Assembly: GCA_002406055.1 (NCBI GenBank)
Contig: DHMZ01000003.1
Span: 1-16,696, forward strand
Source of the DNA: Spirochaetales bacterium UBA4629
GTDB taxonomy: Bacteria > Spirochaetota > Spirochaetia > Sphaerochaetales > Sphaerochaetaceae
Direction of reading: 5' to 3'
DNA length: 16,696 nt
Below, piece by piece: positions 1 to 7,832 of the stretch (the stretch's first letter is position 1; each line of letters starts with the position of its first letter). The position numbers and the translations under genes were made by a program. Below the pieces are notes generated by a model that searched no databases, was not told the origin of the DNA, and saw only the letters and a list, made by a program, of their open reading frames with translations.

Positions 1-59
1 GCTCCTCTTAAGCTCAAGAATAGAAAACTTGTTTGATAGAGAGAACAGAACTAAGACAA

Positions 60-330
60 TCTACCGCGTCCAAAGTTCATCTTTTAGAGAAAGTCTCCAT
101 TTCCTTCTTTCCAATAACTTCGATAGCCTTTAGATTTTTTTCCTTGTACTCTTCTTTCTATTTTATTGTCAGAATACATCTTCTGTTAACTAAAAGCTTT
201 CTTCCAATCAGAGAGTGTGCTGGTTGCACTCATCTATGCTGCAGCTACTTCTCCTAAACTCTTCTTTCCATCATTTCGGTGAGGCACTTGATCAGGCCTT
301 ATCGGTGTAAGTTTTTTTGTTTCTTCCCAT
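60..330 (-). pseudogene. Decayed transposase OrfA-like relic (IS3-type HTH protein)
   Basis: Read on the minus strand, an ATG at 330 sits 8 nt after a good Shine-Dalgarno (AGGAGA, 339-344) and begins MGRNKKTYTDKA, a typical opening of IS3/IS911-type OrfA helix-turn-helix proteins. A TGA follows immediately. Similarity resumes in another frame with SLGEVAAA (about 240-265), a stop, and then TSTLSDWKKAF (about 192-220), which match the two halves of the recognition HTH. A third frame gives a charged, coiled-coil-like stretch (KEEYKEKNLKAIEVIGKKEM), as in the leucine-zipper end of OrfA. At least two stops and two frame changes make it non-functional. No OrfB or terminal inverted repeats are visible; the rest may lie left of the window. 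The identification is by eye from short conserved segments. Confidence 0.55.
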
Positions 331-424
331 ATAAAGAATCTCCTATTACATGGTAGCCTCTATCCGAATATTTTTCACTCCTTTGTCCATTTTATGCTCT
401 TATTGATGCTAAAAATTAGTTTAC

Positions 425-453
425 TTGACAGTTGAATTTTACAAAATTAAAAT
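425..453 (+). promoter_or_regulatory. Sigma70-type promoter of the first ATPase gene
   Basis: A perfect -35 (TTGACA, 425-430), a 17-nt spacer and a -10 of TAAAAT (448-453, 5 of 6) predict transcription from about 460. The TTG at 432 that opens the longest frame lies inside the spacer and cannot be the start, so the ATG at 495 is favoured. Confidence 0.75.
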
Positions 454-456
454 ATA

Positions 457-486
457 GTAAAAACAAATTAAGTAAAAACAAATTAG
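457..486 (+). repeat. Tandem 15-bp direct repeat in the 5' leader
   Basis: Two adjacent copies of GTAAAAACAAATTA(A/G), at 457-471 and 472-486, differ only at the last base. They fill nearly the whole predicted leader between the start of transcription (about 460) and the ATG at 495. They could be a slippage-prone repeat that tunes expression or simple AT-rich duplication. Confidence 0.8.
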
Positions 487-494
487 GTATAAAT

Positions 495-1862
495 ATGTTT
501 ATAGGAAGACATAAAGAATTACAACAAATACAGCAATCATTAAAAATAAATAAATCTACGGCTATCCTGGTTTATGGTAGAAGAAGAATTGGAAAAACTA
601 GTTTGATTAATGAAGCTTTAATATCCTATACAGGAATAAAAATTGTCTATACTGCTATACCTGACGAAATAGAAAAAAATGCATTGAATTTATCAAAGCT
701 AACAGGTTCTATTTTAGAAGAACCTTGGATGAATTTTTCAAACTTAAAAGACTATTTAGCCTACATATCAAAAAGAAAAGAAGAAATCGTTCTTGTAATC
801 GATGAATATCAAGACATTAGAGGAAAAGATGAAAAACAAGCATTAATCATAGATGCATGCTTAAGAGACTTCATAGACTACAAAAAAGATAATATAAAAT
901 TAATAATATCTGGAAGTGCCGTACGCATATTGCAAAACCTTTCAGGAGATAATACGAATCCTTTATTTGGGCGTTTCTCCTGCGTTATAAATTTGCAAGA
1001 ACTAAATTATATCGAAGCAAGCGAGTTCTATAAAAACTCTAGTATAATGGAAAAAATAGGATATTACGCAGTTTTTGGAGGTTTGCCAAATATCCTTTCT
1101 TTAATTGATGAAGAAAAAGGTTTAGTAGGAAATATAGAATCTCTTCTTCTTCAACCAGAAGGTCTTGCAAGGTATTATATTGAAACAGTCCTCTCTACAG
1201 AAGTTTCTACCATTAATAATGGAAATATTATCGTCCGGAGAATTGGAAATGGCAAAAAGCACTATGCAGAAATTGAAAGTACTATACAAGAAGAAAAAGC
1301 AAGAAAACAGCTATCAAAAACATTAAGTGAATTAATGGAGTCCCAACTAATAGAGAAGCAATATCCAATTAATAAGCTAAATGATAAGAAAAAAAGTTTC
1401 TATGTTATAAAAAGCAATCTTCTTCGATTTTGGTTTGCATATTTGGATGGTTTTTCTGCTCTTATTAACCCATCTGCATTTTTTGAAAAATACATAGCAC
1501 CAAGCTTAAAAACATTTATCAGTTATAGATTTGAAAATGTAATCAAACAATATTTTGCAATTTTAAATCGTCCAGACATCATATCGATAGGCTCATACTG
1601 GTATGACGACAAAAAAGCAAAAAGAAATGGCGAATTTGACATTGCTTTAGAAACAATAACTGGATATGAAATCTATGAAGCAAAATATTATGAAAAACCT
1701 ATAACTTGTGATTTAGTAAAAGAAGAGCTAGAAAAGGCCTTAAAAATTGAAGAAATAAGCCTGAATGATTTTGGAATTGTCTCTGCTTCTGGGTTTGAAA
1801 ATGTAGAATTCCCAATAAAAACAATATCAGGAACCGATTTATATTCTTTAACAGAAAAATAG
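495..1862 (+). CDS. AAA-family ATPase with C-terminal PD-(D/E)xK-like domain (DUF234/archaeal-ATPase type)
   Basis: Protein of 455 aa from the ATG at 495, beginning MFIGRHKEL, the usual opening of this family. It has a P-loop GRRRIGKT at residues 28-35, Walker B VLVIDEYQ with D103/E104, and a sensor-like IISGSA near 138. A winged-helix-like segment at about 250-290 is followed by the NLLRFWFAYL signature of DUF234-type proteins. The C-terminus carries GEFDIAL (E380, D382) and YEIYEAKY (E395, K397), matching the ExD...ExK pattern of PD-(D/E)xK nuclease folds, so the putative catalytic set looks intact. Such stand-alone ATPases are widespread in archaea, spirochaetes and gut bacteria, and their role is not established. 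A longer frame opens at TTG 432, but that codon lies inside the promoter. The gene stands alone, with no partner gene in the same direction. Confidence 0.85.
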   Translation: MFIGRHKELQQIQQSLKINKSTAILVYGRRRIGKTSLINEALISYTGIKIVYTAIPDEIEKNALNLSKLTGSILEEPWMNFSNLKDYLAYISKRKEEIVLVIDEYQDIRGKDEKQALIIDACLRDFIDYKKDNIKLIISGSAVRILQNLSGDNTNPLFGRFSCVINLQELNYIEASEFYKNSSIMEKIGYYAVFGGLPNILSLIDEEKGLVGNIESLLLQPEGLARYYIETVLSTEVSTINNGNIIVRRIGNGKKHYAEIESTIQEEKARKQLSKTLSELMESQLIEKQYPINKLNDKKKSFYVIKSNLLRFWFAYLDGFSALINPSAFFEKYIAPSLKTFISYRFENVIKQYFAILNRPDIISIGSYWYDDKKAKRNGEFDIALETITGYEIYEAKYYEKPITCDLVKEELEKALKIEEISLNDFGIVSASGFENVEFPIKTISGTDLYSLTEK

Positions 1863-2005
1863 TCACTATCATAGTTTATATAAGAAGACCAGCTAAGAAC
1901 TTCCTTAATCAGTCTATCAAAAACTCATAGTAAGCTTTATTTACACGTCAGTAGCTTCACTTATAACTTCCTAATAGTATGGCTATTGTAATGGCATACA
2001 AAGAC

Positions 2006-2028
2006 GGCCCTTGAAAATCTCAAGAGCC
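2006..2028 (-). terminator. Possible weak terminator after the sugar operon
   Basis: GGC-C-CTTGA (2006-2014) pairs with TCAAG-A-GCC (2020-2028) around a 5-nt loop, giving eight pairs with one internal mismatch. Minus-strand readthrough continues into GTCTTTGT, a poor U tract, so this is a weak or Rho-assisted end. It lies 10 bp beyond the last minus-strand reading frame, the right place for the operon end. Confidence 0.4.
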
Positions 2029-2037
2029 ATTAAAAAA

Positions 2038-2406
2038 TCAAGTTTTACTTGCTGTTTGTTCCTTTCTACCGTACCAAAGCAACCTATTAAACTTAATGTG
2101 ACAATTCTCTCCAATTTTTGCAATAGCATGATGTCTTGGCTTCTGCACTCTTATTTGAACAGAACCAATGTCCAATAAGTAGTCAACAATATCTCCAAGA
2201 TATGTTCGTCTTATTACCTTTGCTCTTACTTCTGTTGGAGCAAAATCAATTTCACTAGGACGACATGCAATATCATAATCAATAGAAGGATCTAGATTAT
2301 TTGGTATTACGCCATTTACTTCTCCACCATCAACAAAAATTTTGCCATTTTTTATGACAACAGGAATAAAGTCAGATAAACCAATGAACCTCCTCGGGGT
2401 ATTCAA
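2038..2406 (-). pseudogene. TOBE-domain-only remnant of an ABC transporter ATP-binding protein
   Basis: An open frame of 122 codons resembles only the C-terminal regulatory part of importer ATPases (PotA/FbpC/UgpC-like). It starts at NTPRRFIGLSDFIPV, equivalent to the linker after the nucleotide-binding domain, continues with IACRPSEIDF (the TOBE RPE-type motif) and RRTYLGDIVDYLLDIG, and ends with the domain. Walker A, the signature motif, Walker B and the H-loop are all absent. Upstream in frame is a stop at 2422-2424, and only 44 bp separate it from the glycoside hydrolase gene, so no ATPase domain could be hidden there. The only start is a TTG with a badly spaced Shine-Dalgarno. A deletion remnant is most likely. 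A stand-alone TOBE protein is possible because the 369-nt frame is undamaged. Confidence 0.65.
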
Positions 2407-2410
2407 ACCT

Positions 2411-2445
2411 TCACATGCTGGCTATTCGTATCACCAGCATTGTGA
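2411..2445 (-). other. Intergenic stem-loop between the GH2 gene and the TOBE remnant
   Basis: TCACATGCTGG (2411-2421) pairs with CCAGCATTGTGA (2434-2445): eleven pairs with one bulged base and a 12-nt loop. No U tract follows in either direction, so it is not a classic terminator. It may be a 3'-end stabiliser or processing element for the operon messenger. Confidence 0.55.
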
Positions 2446-2450
2446 ATAAA

Positions 2451-4136
2451 TCACTTAAAGATAGAACAATATACATCAAGATCCAACTTTGGTTTTCTAT
2501 CTGGCGTTAGTAAACCATTGGTCTCTTGCATAACATCTGTAAGCTGTGTATAGCAAAAACCAGAGAGAAGCTTATCTTTTTTGACTCTATCTAGAAGATT
2601 ACGCAGCCTTTCAATAAATGCAGAAGTGTCGACAACTTTGCCATTATAGCCCCATGTATCATCTCGACCATCTGAAAAAGCAATTCCTCCAAATTCTGTC
2701 AAGATTATAGGCTGCCCATTATAAGAAGAACCATCTATATAGAGTTCTCTAAGATCTGCACATCCATTAGATGCCATTTCTAGGGAAGAGCCAAGCCATT
2801 GGGGTATAACAGAATAATCATGCACAGAAAGGATATCTGCACTTGATGTTTGTTCCCACCCATCATTCGATGAAATAAACCTAGTGCCATCTAAAGATTT
2901 TGCATAGCATGCCAATGAGTCTGCAAATGCTTGTTGCCTCCTATCTTTGAGAATATTGGAAACACCCCAACTTTCATTCAATGGTACCCATGCTATTATC
3001 GATGGATGATTGAATTTCATACGTATATAGTTATCGAGTTCTGATATAACAGAAAGAGACGAATGAGGAGAATAGCAATAACGTGAAGGAAGTTCTCCCC
3101 AAACAAGAAAACCATGCAAATCAGCATAATAGTAATACCTTGCATCTTCTATTTTCTGATGTTTTCTTGCCCCATTGAAGCCCATTTTCATCGCAAGAAG
3201 AATGTCTTTTTCCAAATCTTCGCCACTTGGTGGAGTCATGAGAGAATCTGGCCAATAGCCCTGATCTAAGACAAGTTTTTGATATAACCTGTGATTATTT
3301 AGGAATATGTCTTTGCCTCTTATCTCTATGTTTCTCATACCAAAGTAAAGATAAACTTCATCGTCACCTGCATTAATAACAACATCAATAAGATTTGGGT
3401 TCTCTATAGACCATTGATAATCACTTCTGAGAATATCGCAATCAGGAAAAATAAATGAAGCAGAACCTTCGCACTCTGTCATTTTGAAATCTAGCGACCC
3501 AATTTTCTCTCCTTTTAAATACAAAGACGCTGAAACCTTATTTAGATTTCCATCAGATAGCTTTATCGAAAAATCTGCCCTGTTTTTATTAATATCAGGA
3601 GTTATCAAGCACTCTTCTACGTATACAGGTCCAGCTTCCTCTAGCCAAACGCTTTGCCAAATACCTGTTGTAGGAGTATACCAACAACCAAAGAGACCAC
3701 CCTTCCAGGATTGTTTACCTCTTAAATGAGAGGTAGAAAGAGTATCTTCACATCTAACAACAATTTCATTGCTTCCACTTTTAAGATACTTTGTTATGTC
3801 AATTTTGAAAGAAGAAAATCCACCTATATGAGAGCCTGCATAAAACCCATTTATGTAGATTTCTGAATAATAATCAACAGCTCCAAAACAAAGAAGCAAT
3901 CTCTTTACGTTTTTTTTATATTCGAAGTTCTTTCTGTACCAAACGACAGGAATATCTTCTTGGATATCAATGCCACTCATTTTCGACTGATAACAAAAAG
4001 GAACATTAATTTTCTTATCAAATTCAACGTTGCTTATTTTCTTTGTCGCATCATCGAAAGCGAAATCCCATTCTCCATCAAGAATCACAGTATTTCTTCT
4101 GATAAAAGCTGGATCAGGATAGGAAGCTTTATTCAT
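2451..4136 (-). CDS. Glycoside hydrolase family 2 (beta-galactosidase/beta-glucuronidase type)
   Basis: A 561-aa protein with the three-part GH2 plan: an N-terminal jelly-roll sugar-binding domain (about 10-170, with WYRKNFE and NGFYAGSHIGGFSSFKIDIT), an Ig-like domain (about 170-275), and a TIM barrel (about 275-555). The barrel holds PSIIAWVPLNESWG with the acid/base E388 after N387, and ILTEFGG with the nucleophile E481. Both catalytic residues are present. No signal peptide is seen, so it acts in the cytoplasm on imported substrate. It is at the short end of the family, close to glucuronidase-sized enzymes without the extra C-terminal domains of LacZ. Its ATG overlaps the stop of the oxidoreductase gene (ATGA), with AAGGGG 7 nt upstream. 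The exact sugar released cannot be told from sequence. Confidence 0.9.
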   Translation of the reverse strand: MNKASYPDPAFIRRNTVILDGEWDFAFDDATKKISNVEFDKKINVPFCYQSKMSGIDIQEDIPVVWYRKNFEYKKNVKRLLLCFGAVDYYSEIYINGFYAGSHIGGFSSFKIDITKYLKSGSNEIVVRCEDTLSTSHLRGKQSWKGGLFGCWYTPTTGIWQSVWLEEAGPVYVEECLITPDINKNRADFSIKLSDGNLNKVSASLYLKGEKIGSLDFKMTECEGSASFIFPDCDILRSDYQWSIENPNLIDVVINAGDDEVYLYFGMRNIEIRGKDIFLNNHRLYQKLVLDQGYWPDSLMTPPSGEDLEKDILLAMKMGFNGARKHQKIEDARYYYYADLHGFLVWGELPSRYCYSPHSSLSVISELDNYIRMKFNHPSIIAWVPLNESWGVSNILKDRRQQAFADSLACYAKSLDGTRFISSNDGWEQTSSADILSVHDYSVIPQWLGSSLEMASNGCADLRELYIDGSSYNGQPIILTEFGGIAFSDGRDDTWGYNGKVVDTSAFIERLRNLLDRVKKDKLLSGFCYTQLTDVMQETNGLLTPDRKPKLDLDVYCSIFK

Positions 4137-5413
4137 AGTTCAACCCCTTCTTTAATAAGCATCGATCTGACAGAGATGGCATCTACTTTTTGGATAGGGC
4201 ATTTATCTCTCAAGGCACATGCGACAATCGCACCAGAAGCCTGCCCTATTGCGCTTGATATTCTCATAACTCGATATGAAGCATGAGCTCTATGCGTACC
4301 TGATATATTCCTACCAGAAAGGCATAAGTTTTCAATTTTAACAGGCTGCAAACAACCTAGTGGAATATCGTAAGATTGGATTTGCACAGGAAGTCCATCA
4401 CTTTCTGCTTGTCCACCACCATTTGGATTATGTATATCTATCGGAAACGAGGCACCATGTACCACAGCATCCTTGAATGTTCTAGATTTTATTATATCGT
4501 CTGCTGTCAACGTATACATGCCTTTGAACCTTCGACTTTCTCTTACTCCAACGTTTTGTGCAGAGGACAAGACATAGGCATGTTCGAAGCCTGGAACATT
4601 TTTTCTCAAGAAAGCGACTACTTGATCTTTTTGTTTTTCAAGCTCAATGGATGCATCTGAAAGAGACTTTGCATCCAATGTATTTACGCCACAAATCTGA
4701 GTTGCGTTGACAAGATATGTCCCCTTTTCCACGCTCGGATAGAGTCTGACAATGGAAACATTTTGAGGAAGTTCTCCAGATTTCTCGCACTCTTTGGTCT
4801 TCTCCAAATAGGATGAACCATCAGGAAGAGCAAAATCATCCTCTTCATGGCGACAATGGAGAATACAATCAGGGTCAACTCCTGAAAGATGAAACATCAT
4901 GCTTACAGGCTGAACTAAGCCATCTTCATCCCTGCCATACGAAAAAGGACAAGAGGCACGGTAGGCAAGATACCCGTCGCCTGTAGAATCTATAAAATAA
5001 TTAGCTTTTAACAAAGCTGGACCATCAGGTAGAAGCGCTACAATTTCTTTTATTTTATCATTTTCTACAATGACATCGATAATAGGAACTTGAAGCAATA
5101 AACGTACACCATTTTCAACCAAGAAATTCTTGAGAACGCTATTTGCTCGATCTTTATCGACAGCTGTTCCTGTATCTGGGCTCTTTATCAAAGATGCAAT
5201 CTCATCGCTTATTGTACCTGGAGCAACTTCTCCCATATATGTTGTGACATCAGAGAGCACCATTGCGCCACCAACTACCCCACTCCTCTCAACAAGAAGC
5301 ACATCAAAACCTTCACGAGCAAGTGTTACCGTTGCAGCTATGCCAGCAGGCCCTGCACCTGCAACTATGACATCAGCGCTATCGTAAACTCCAACATCTA
5401 TACTATATTTCAT
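4133..5413 (-). CDS. FAD-dependent oxidoreductase (PF12831-like)
   Basis: A 426-aa flavoprotein. Near the N-terminus lies the Rossmann motif GAGPAG (19-24) followed by VLLVERSG, which binds the ADP part of FAD. The C-terminal region has the family pattern of SYDIPLGCLQPVKIENLCLSGRN, then THRAHASYRVM and AIGQASGAI, characteristic of the FAD_oxidored group often found in polysaccharide-use loci. No signal peptide is visible, so it is cytoplasmic. It sits between the binding protein gene (63-nt gap with a stem-loop) and GH2 (4-nt overlap), and is therefore probably co-translated with GH2. GGGGA precedes its ATG by 5 nt. The substrate is unknown; from context I infer oxidation or reduction of the imported glycoside or a product of it. 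Confidence 0.85.
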   Translation of the reverse strand: MKYSIDVGVYDSADVIVAGAGPAGIAATVTLAREGFDVLLVERSGVVGGAMVLSDVTTYMGEVAPGTISDEIASLIKSPDTGTAVDKDRANSVLKNFLVENGVRLLLQVPIIDVIVENDKIKEIVALLPDGPALLKANYFIDSTGDGYLAYRASCPFSYGRDEDGLVQPVSMMFHLSGVDPDCILHCRHEEDDFALPDGSSYLEKTKECEKSGELPQNVSIVRLYPSVEKGTYLVNATQICGVNTLDAKSLSDASIELEKQKDQVVAFLRKNVPGFEHAYVLSSAQNVGVRESRRFKGMYTLTADDIIKSRTFKDAVVHGASFPIDIHNPNGGGQAESDGLPVQIQSYDIPLGCLQPVKIENLCLSGRNISGTHRAHASYRVMRISSAIGQASGAIVACALRDKCPIQKVDAISVRSMLIKEGVEL

Positions 5414-5428
5414 AAAATCCCCATAAAG

Positions 5429-5463
5429 GCCTCTGGCCTAGACTAAAATCCAATACCAGAGGC
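5429..5463 (-). other. Intergenic stem-loop after the binding-protein gene
   Basis: GCCTCTGG (5429-5436) pairs perfectly with CCAGAGGC (5456-5463) across a 19-nt loop. On the minus strand the stem is followed by CTTTATGG, a weak U tract. A hairpin here fits partial termination or 3' protection, so that the binding protein is made in excess over the downstream enzymes, as in many sugar operons. Confidence 0.6.
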
Positions 5464-5476
5464 TTATTCAAAAAAC

Positions 5477-6946
5477 TTACTGCTGGCTATACCAAGCATT
5501 TACGTCCTTAGTAACTTCTGCACCGCCTTTGTTTTCCCACTCAGTAACAAATGCATTATATTCAGTGATTGGCTTTATGCCTGTCACAAAGATAATCTCA
5601 TTGTCGATTACGAGTTGATTAAGGGATGCTCTGTACTTAGAAAGAGACTCCGGTGTAGACATATTAGCTGTTGGTGAATAGACTGCATATTTATCGAACT
5701 CTGCATTTGCAGCATCAAATGCCTTTCCGAGCTCTGCATTTCTTCTTGTTCTTGCCATCCACATGTCAGCATAATCTTTCTCTCTTATACCATTAAGATA
5801 CCACCAAGCATTTCCTCTTAGTTCTGAGAAGATAGGCATAATTGGCTCATAGTAGTTTCCATCCTTTGTAAATGTCTCGCCCTCTGTTCCAAGAGTAATG
5901 TATGTGAATGTTGGTTCTGTGAGCTTTGCGTTCATAAACTTTACAGCATCTTCTGGGTGCTTAGCATTCTTAAGTACTACAGAAACATTGTTCAAATACT
6001 TGTTTGCTCTGATATGTGCAACACCATTTTCATCCTTCAAAGGCATTACATAAGTAACTTCTGCTTCAGGAACATTTGCGTATAGAGCAGGAACCTGTGT
6101 TGATGCTTCATACCAGTTAGAAGGGATAGCAAATACCTTTCCTGATGTAAACTTTTCATCAAGATTGACTTTCTTGTTGATTGCGATGTCTTCATCAATC
6201 AAGCCTTCTTTATAAAGTTCAGAAAGCCATGAAAGATATTCTTTGTATTCAGGCATTTCAACATAATGCTTTAATGTGCCATCTACATCATTCCATTCAA
6301 AATAGATGTCAAAAGCTGAAATTAAAGTTTCTGCATAGATACCATTTGGGCTACCTGCTGCCATTGCAGAATATGGAATCATATCTGGATATGCTTTTTT
6401 GACAGCTCTTAGTACATTTTCGAACTCTTCTTTAGTCTCTGGGACAGCAAGGCCAAGCTTGTCGAGAATATCTTTTCTCATAAGGATTGTTGACTCAATA
6501 TTAGCCCTTTCATTCATCATTGGAACACCATAGATCTTGCCATCGTATGTTGTAAGCTTCCAAGTTTCATCGCTTATAACACTCTTCATCTCTTGACCAT
6601 ACTCAGCAAGAAGATCATCTAAAGCCATGAATCCGTTTTGTCCAACAAGTGCACGGAAATCATCTGGACTCATTCTGACGATATCGTAATCAGCGCCAGA
6701 AGCAATCTCAAGACTCAATCTTTGAAGCGGATTGTCTTGGCTATTGATAGAGTACTCAACAGTGTAACCTGTCTTTTCTGTAATTGCCTTTGCTGTAGGG
6801 TCTGCATTGACATCTACGTTGGCAATAAATGTTCCCATTACCTTAAGCGTAGGCTTTTCAGTAGAAACAGCCTCTTTCCCTCCTGCTGCAAATGCAAAAG
6901 AGAAGCACATGGTGAGAACAATTAACAATGAAATAACTTTTCTCAT
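5477..6946 (-). CDS. ABC transporter substrate-binding protein (extracellular family 1, LplA-like)
   Basis: A 489-aa secreted protein. It has a signal peptide (MRKVISLLIVLTMCFSFAFA), probable cleavage before AGGKEAVS, and no lipobox cysteine at the cleavage point. The Ala-Gly-Gly-Lys-Glu start is common among spirochaetal binding proteins. The mature part reads as a family 1 solute-binding fold: a strand beginning TLKVMG, then a segment ending YDIVRMSPDDFRALV, then KIYGVPMMNERA and a C-terminal helical part. Length fits the LplA/YtcQ group that works with LplB/LplC permeases on oligosaccharides, especially plant polysaccharide or uronide-containing ones. A strong AAGGAG lies 5 nt before the ATG. 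It is third in the operon, directly after both permeases. Confidence 0.88.
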   Translation of the reverse strand: MRKVISLLIVLTMCFSFAFAAGGKEAVSTEKPTLKVMGTFIANVDVNADPTAKAITEKTGYTVEYSINSQDNPLQRLSLEIASGADYDIVRMSPDDFRALVGQNGFMALDDLLAEYGQEMKSVISDETWKLTTYDGKIYGVPMMNERANIESTILMRKDILDKLGLAVPETKEEFENVLRAVKKAYPDMIPYSAMAAGSPNGIYAETLISAFDIYFEWNDVDGTLKHYVEMPEYKEYLSWLSELYKEGLIDEDIAINKKVNLDEKFTSGKVFAIPSNWYEASTQVPALYANVPEAEVTYVMPLKDENGVAHIRANKYLNNVSVVLKNAKHPEDAVKFMNAKLTEPTFTYITLGTEGETFTKDGNYYEPIMPIFSELRGNAWWYLNGIREKDYADMWMARTRRNAELGKAFDAANAEFDKYAVYSPTANMSTPESLSKYRASLNQLVIDNEIIFVTGIKPITEYNAFVTEWENKGGAEVTKDVNAWYSQQ

Positions 6947-6965
6947 AAAAACTCCTTTTTTATCT

Positions 6966-7832
6966 TCAGCCCTTTACAGAGCCTATTGTCATACCTGATA
7001 TCAAATAACGCTGGCAAACTAGGTAGAATATGACGACAGGAATCATACTCAATGTAATTGCGGCAGCTTGCATTCCAGCTGAAGGAAGGTTCATCGCATT
7101 TTCAAACGCATTCTCGCTTGAAAGCGTACTTGCAGATGTAATCAACTCATATAGATAGAGTTGCAACGGTTTTACACTCTGTTTTGTTATAAAAAGCATC
7201 GAATGATAGTAGTTGTTCCAGTAGTTCACGCCATACAAAAGAGAAATAGTTGCAACTGTAGGCATTGCTAGTGGTAAATATATTCTTGAAAAAATCGTAA
7301 AGTGCCCTGCTCCATCGATACGCGCAGACTCTTCCAAAGCTGAAGGAACAACCTCAAATCCTGTCTTCATAATGAAGAGATTGAATTGTATTACCAAGAA
7401 AGGAATAATCACAGCCCAAAGGGTATTCAAAAGATTGAGTGACTGCATGAGGATATAAACTGGAATAGTTCCTCCATAGAAGAGCATCGAGAAGACATAC
7501 AAAAGCATAATCACCTTTTTTCCTCTGAAATCACTTCTAGAAAGAGGATATGCAGAAAGAACAGTCACAAGAACAGAAATGAAAGTACCGCCAATGGTTA
7601 TTATCACAGAGTTCAAGAATGCTCTCCAGAAAAGTCTGTTATGGAGTACATAGCTATAGACATCTAATTGAAAATCTTTTGGGATAAAAGCGACTTTTCC
7701 TGCAATTACGGCATTGTATCCAGAGAATGACTTTGCAACTAAGTGTACAACAGGTAGCAGACAAAGAAGTGCTAAAAGAGCCATAAGTAAATAGATTAGT
7801 AATGGTACAATATTGAATCTTCTCTTTGTCAT
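6966..7832 (-). CDS. ABC sugar transporter permease, CUT1 family (LplC/YtcP-like)
   Basis: Inner-membrane permease of 288 aa, with six likely membrane segments starting at IVPLLIYLLMALLALLCLL. The cytoplasmic EAA loop reads ALEESARIDGAGHFTIFSRIYLP, the contact site for the ATPase, and the C-terminus RYLISGMTIGSVKG is typical of YtcP/LplC. I choose the ATG at 7832 rather than 7838: AAAGGAG is 9 nt from the former but only 3 nt from the latter. The choice gives a one-base TAATG junction with the preceding permease and so tight translational coupling. It partners with the upstream permease and the binding protein. No ATPase gene is in the operon. Confidence 0.9.
   Translation of the reverse strand: MTKRRFNIVPLLIYLLMALLALLCLLPVVHLVAKSFSGYNAVIAGKVAFIPKDFQLDVYSYVLHNRLFWRAFLNSVIITIGGTFISVLVTVLSAYPLSRSDFRGKKVIMLLYVFSMLFYGGTIPVYILMQSLNLLNTLWAVIIPFLVIQFNLFIMKTGFEVVPSALEESARIDGAGHFTIFSRIYLPLAMPTVATISLLYGVNYWNNYYHSMLFITKQSVKPLQLYLYELITSASTLSSENAFENAMNLPSAGMQAAAITLSMIPVVIFYLVCQRYLISGMTIGSVKG

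Noticed and set aside
33..257. Open frame of 74 codons on the plus strand
   Set aside because: It is antisense to the transposase relic, lacks a ribosome-binding site and shows no recognisable domain.
2411..2445. CRP-like site from TCACA and TGTGA half-sites
   Set aside because: The half-sites are in the opposite order to a CRP site and too far apart; they are simply arms of the hairpin.
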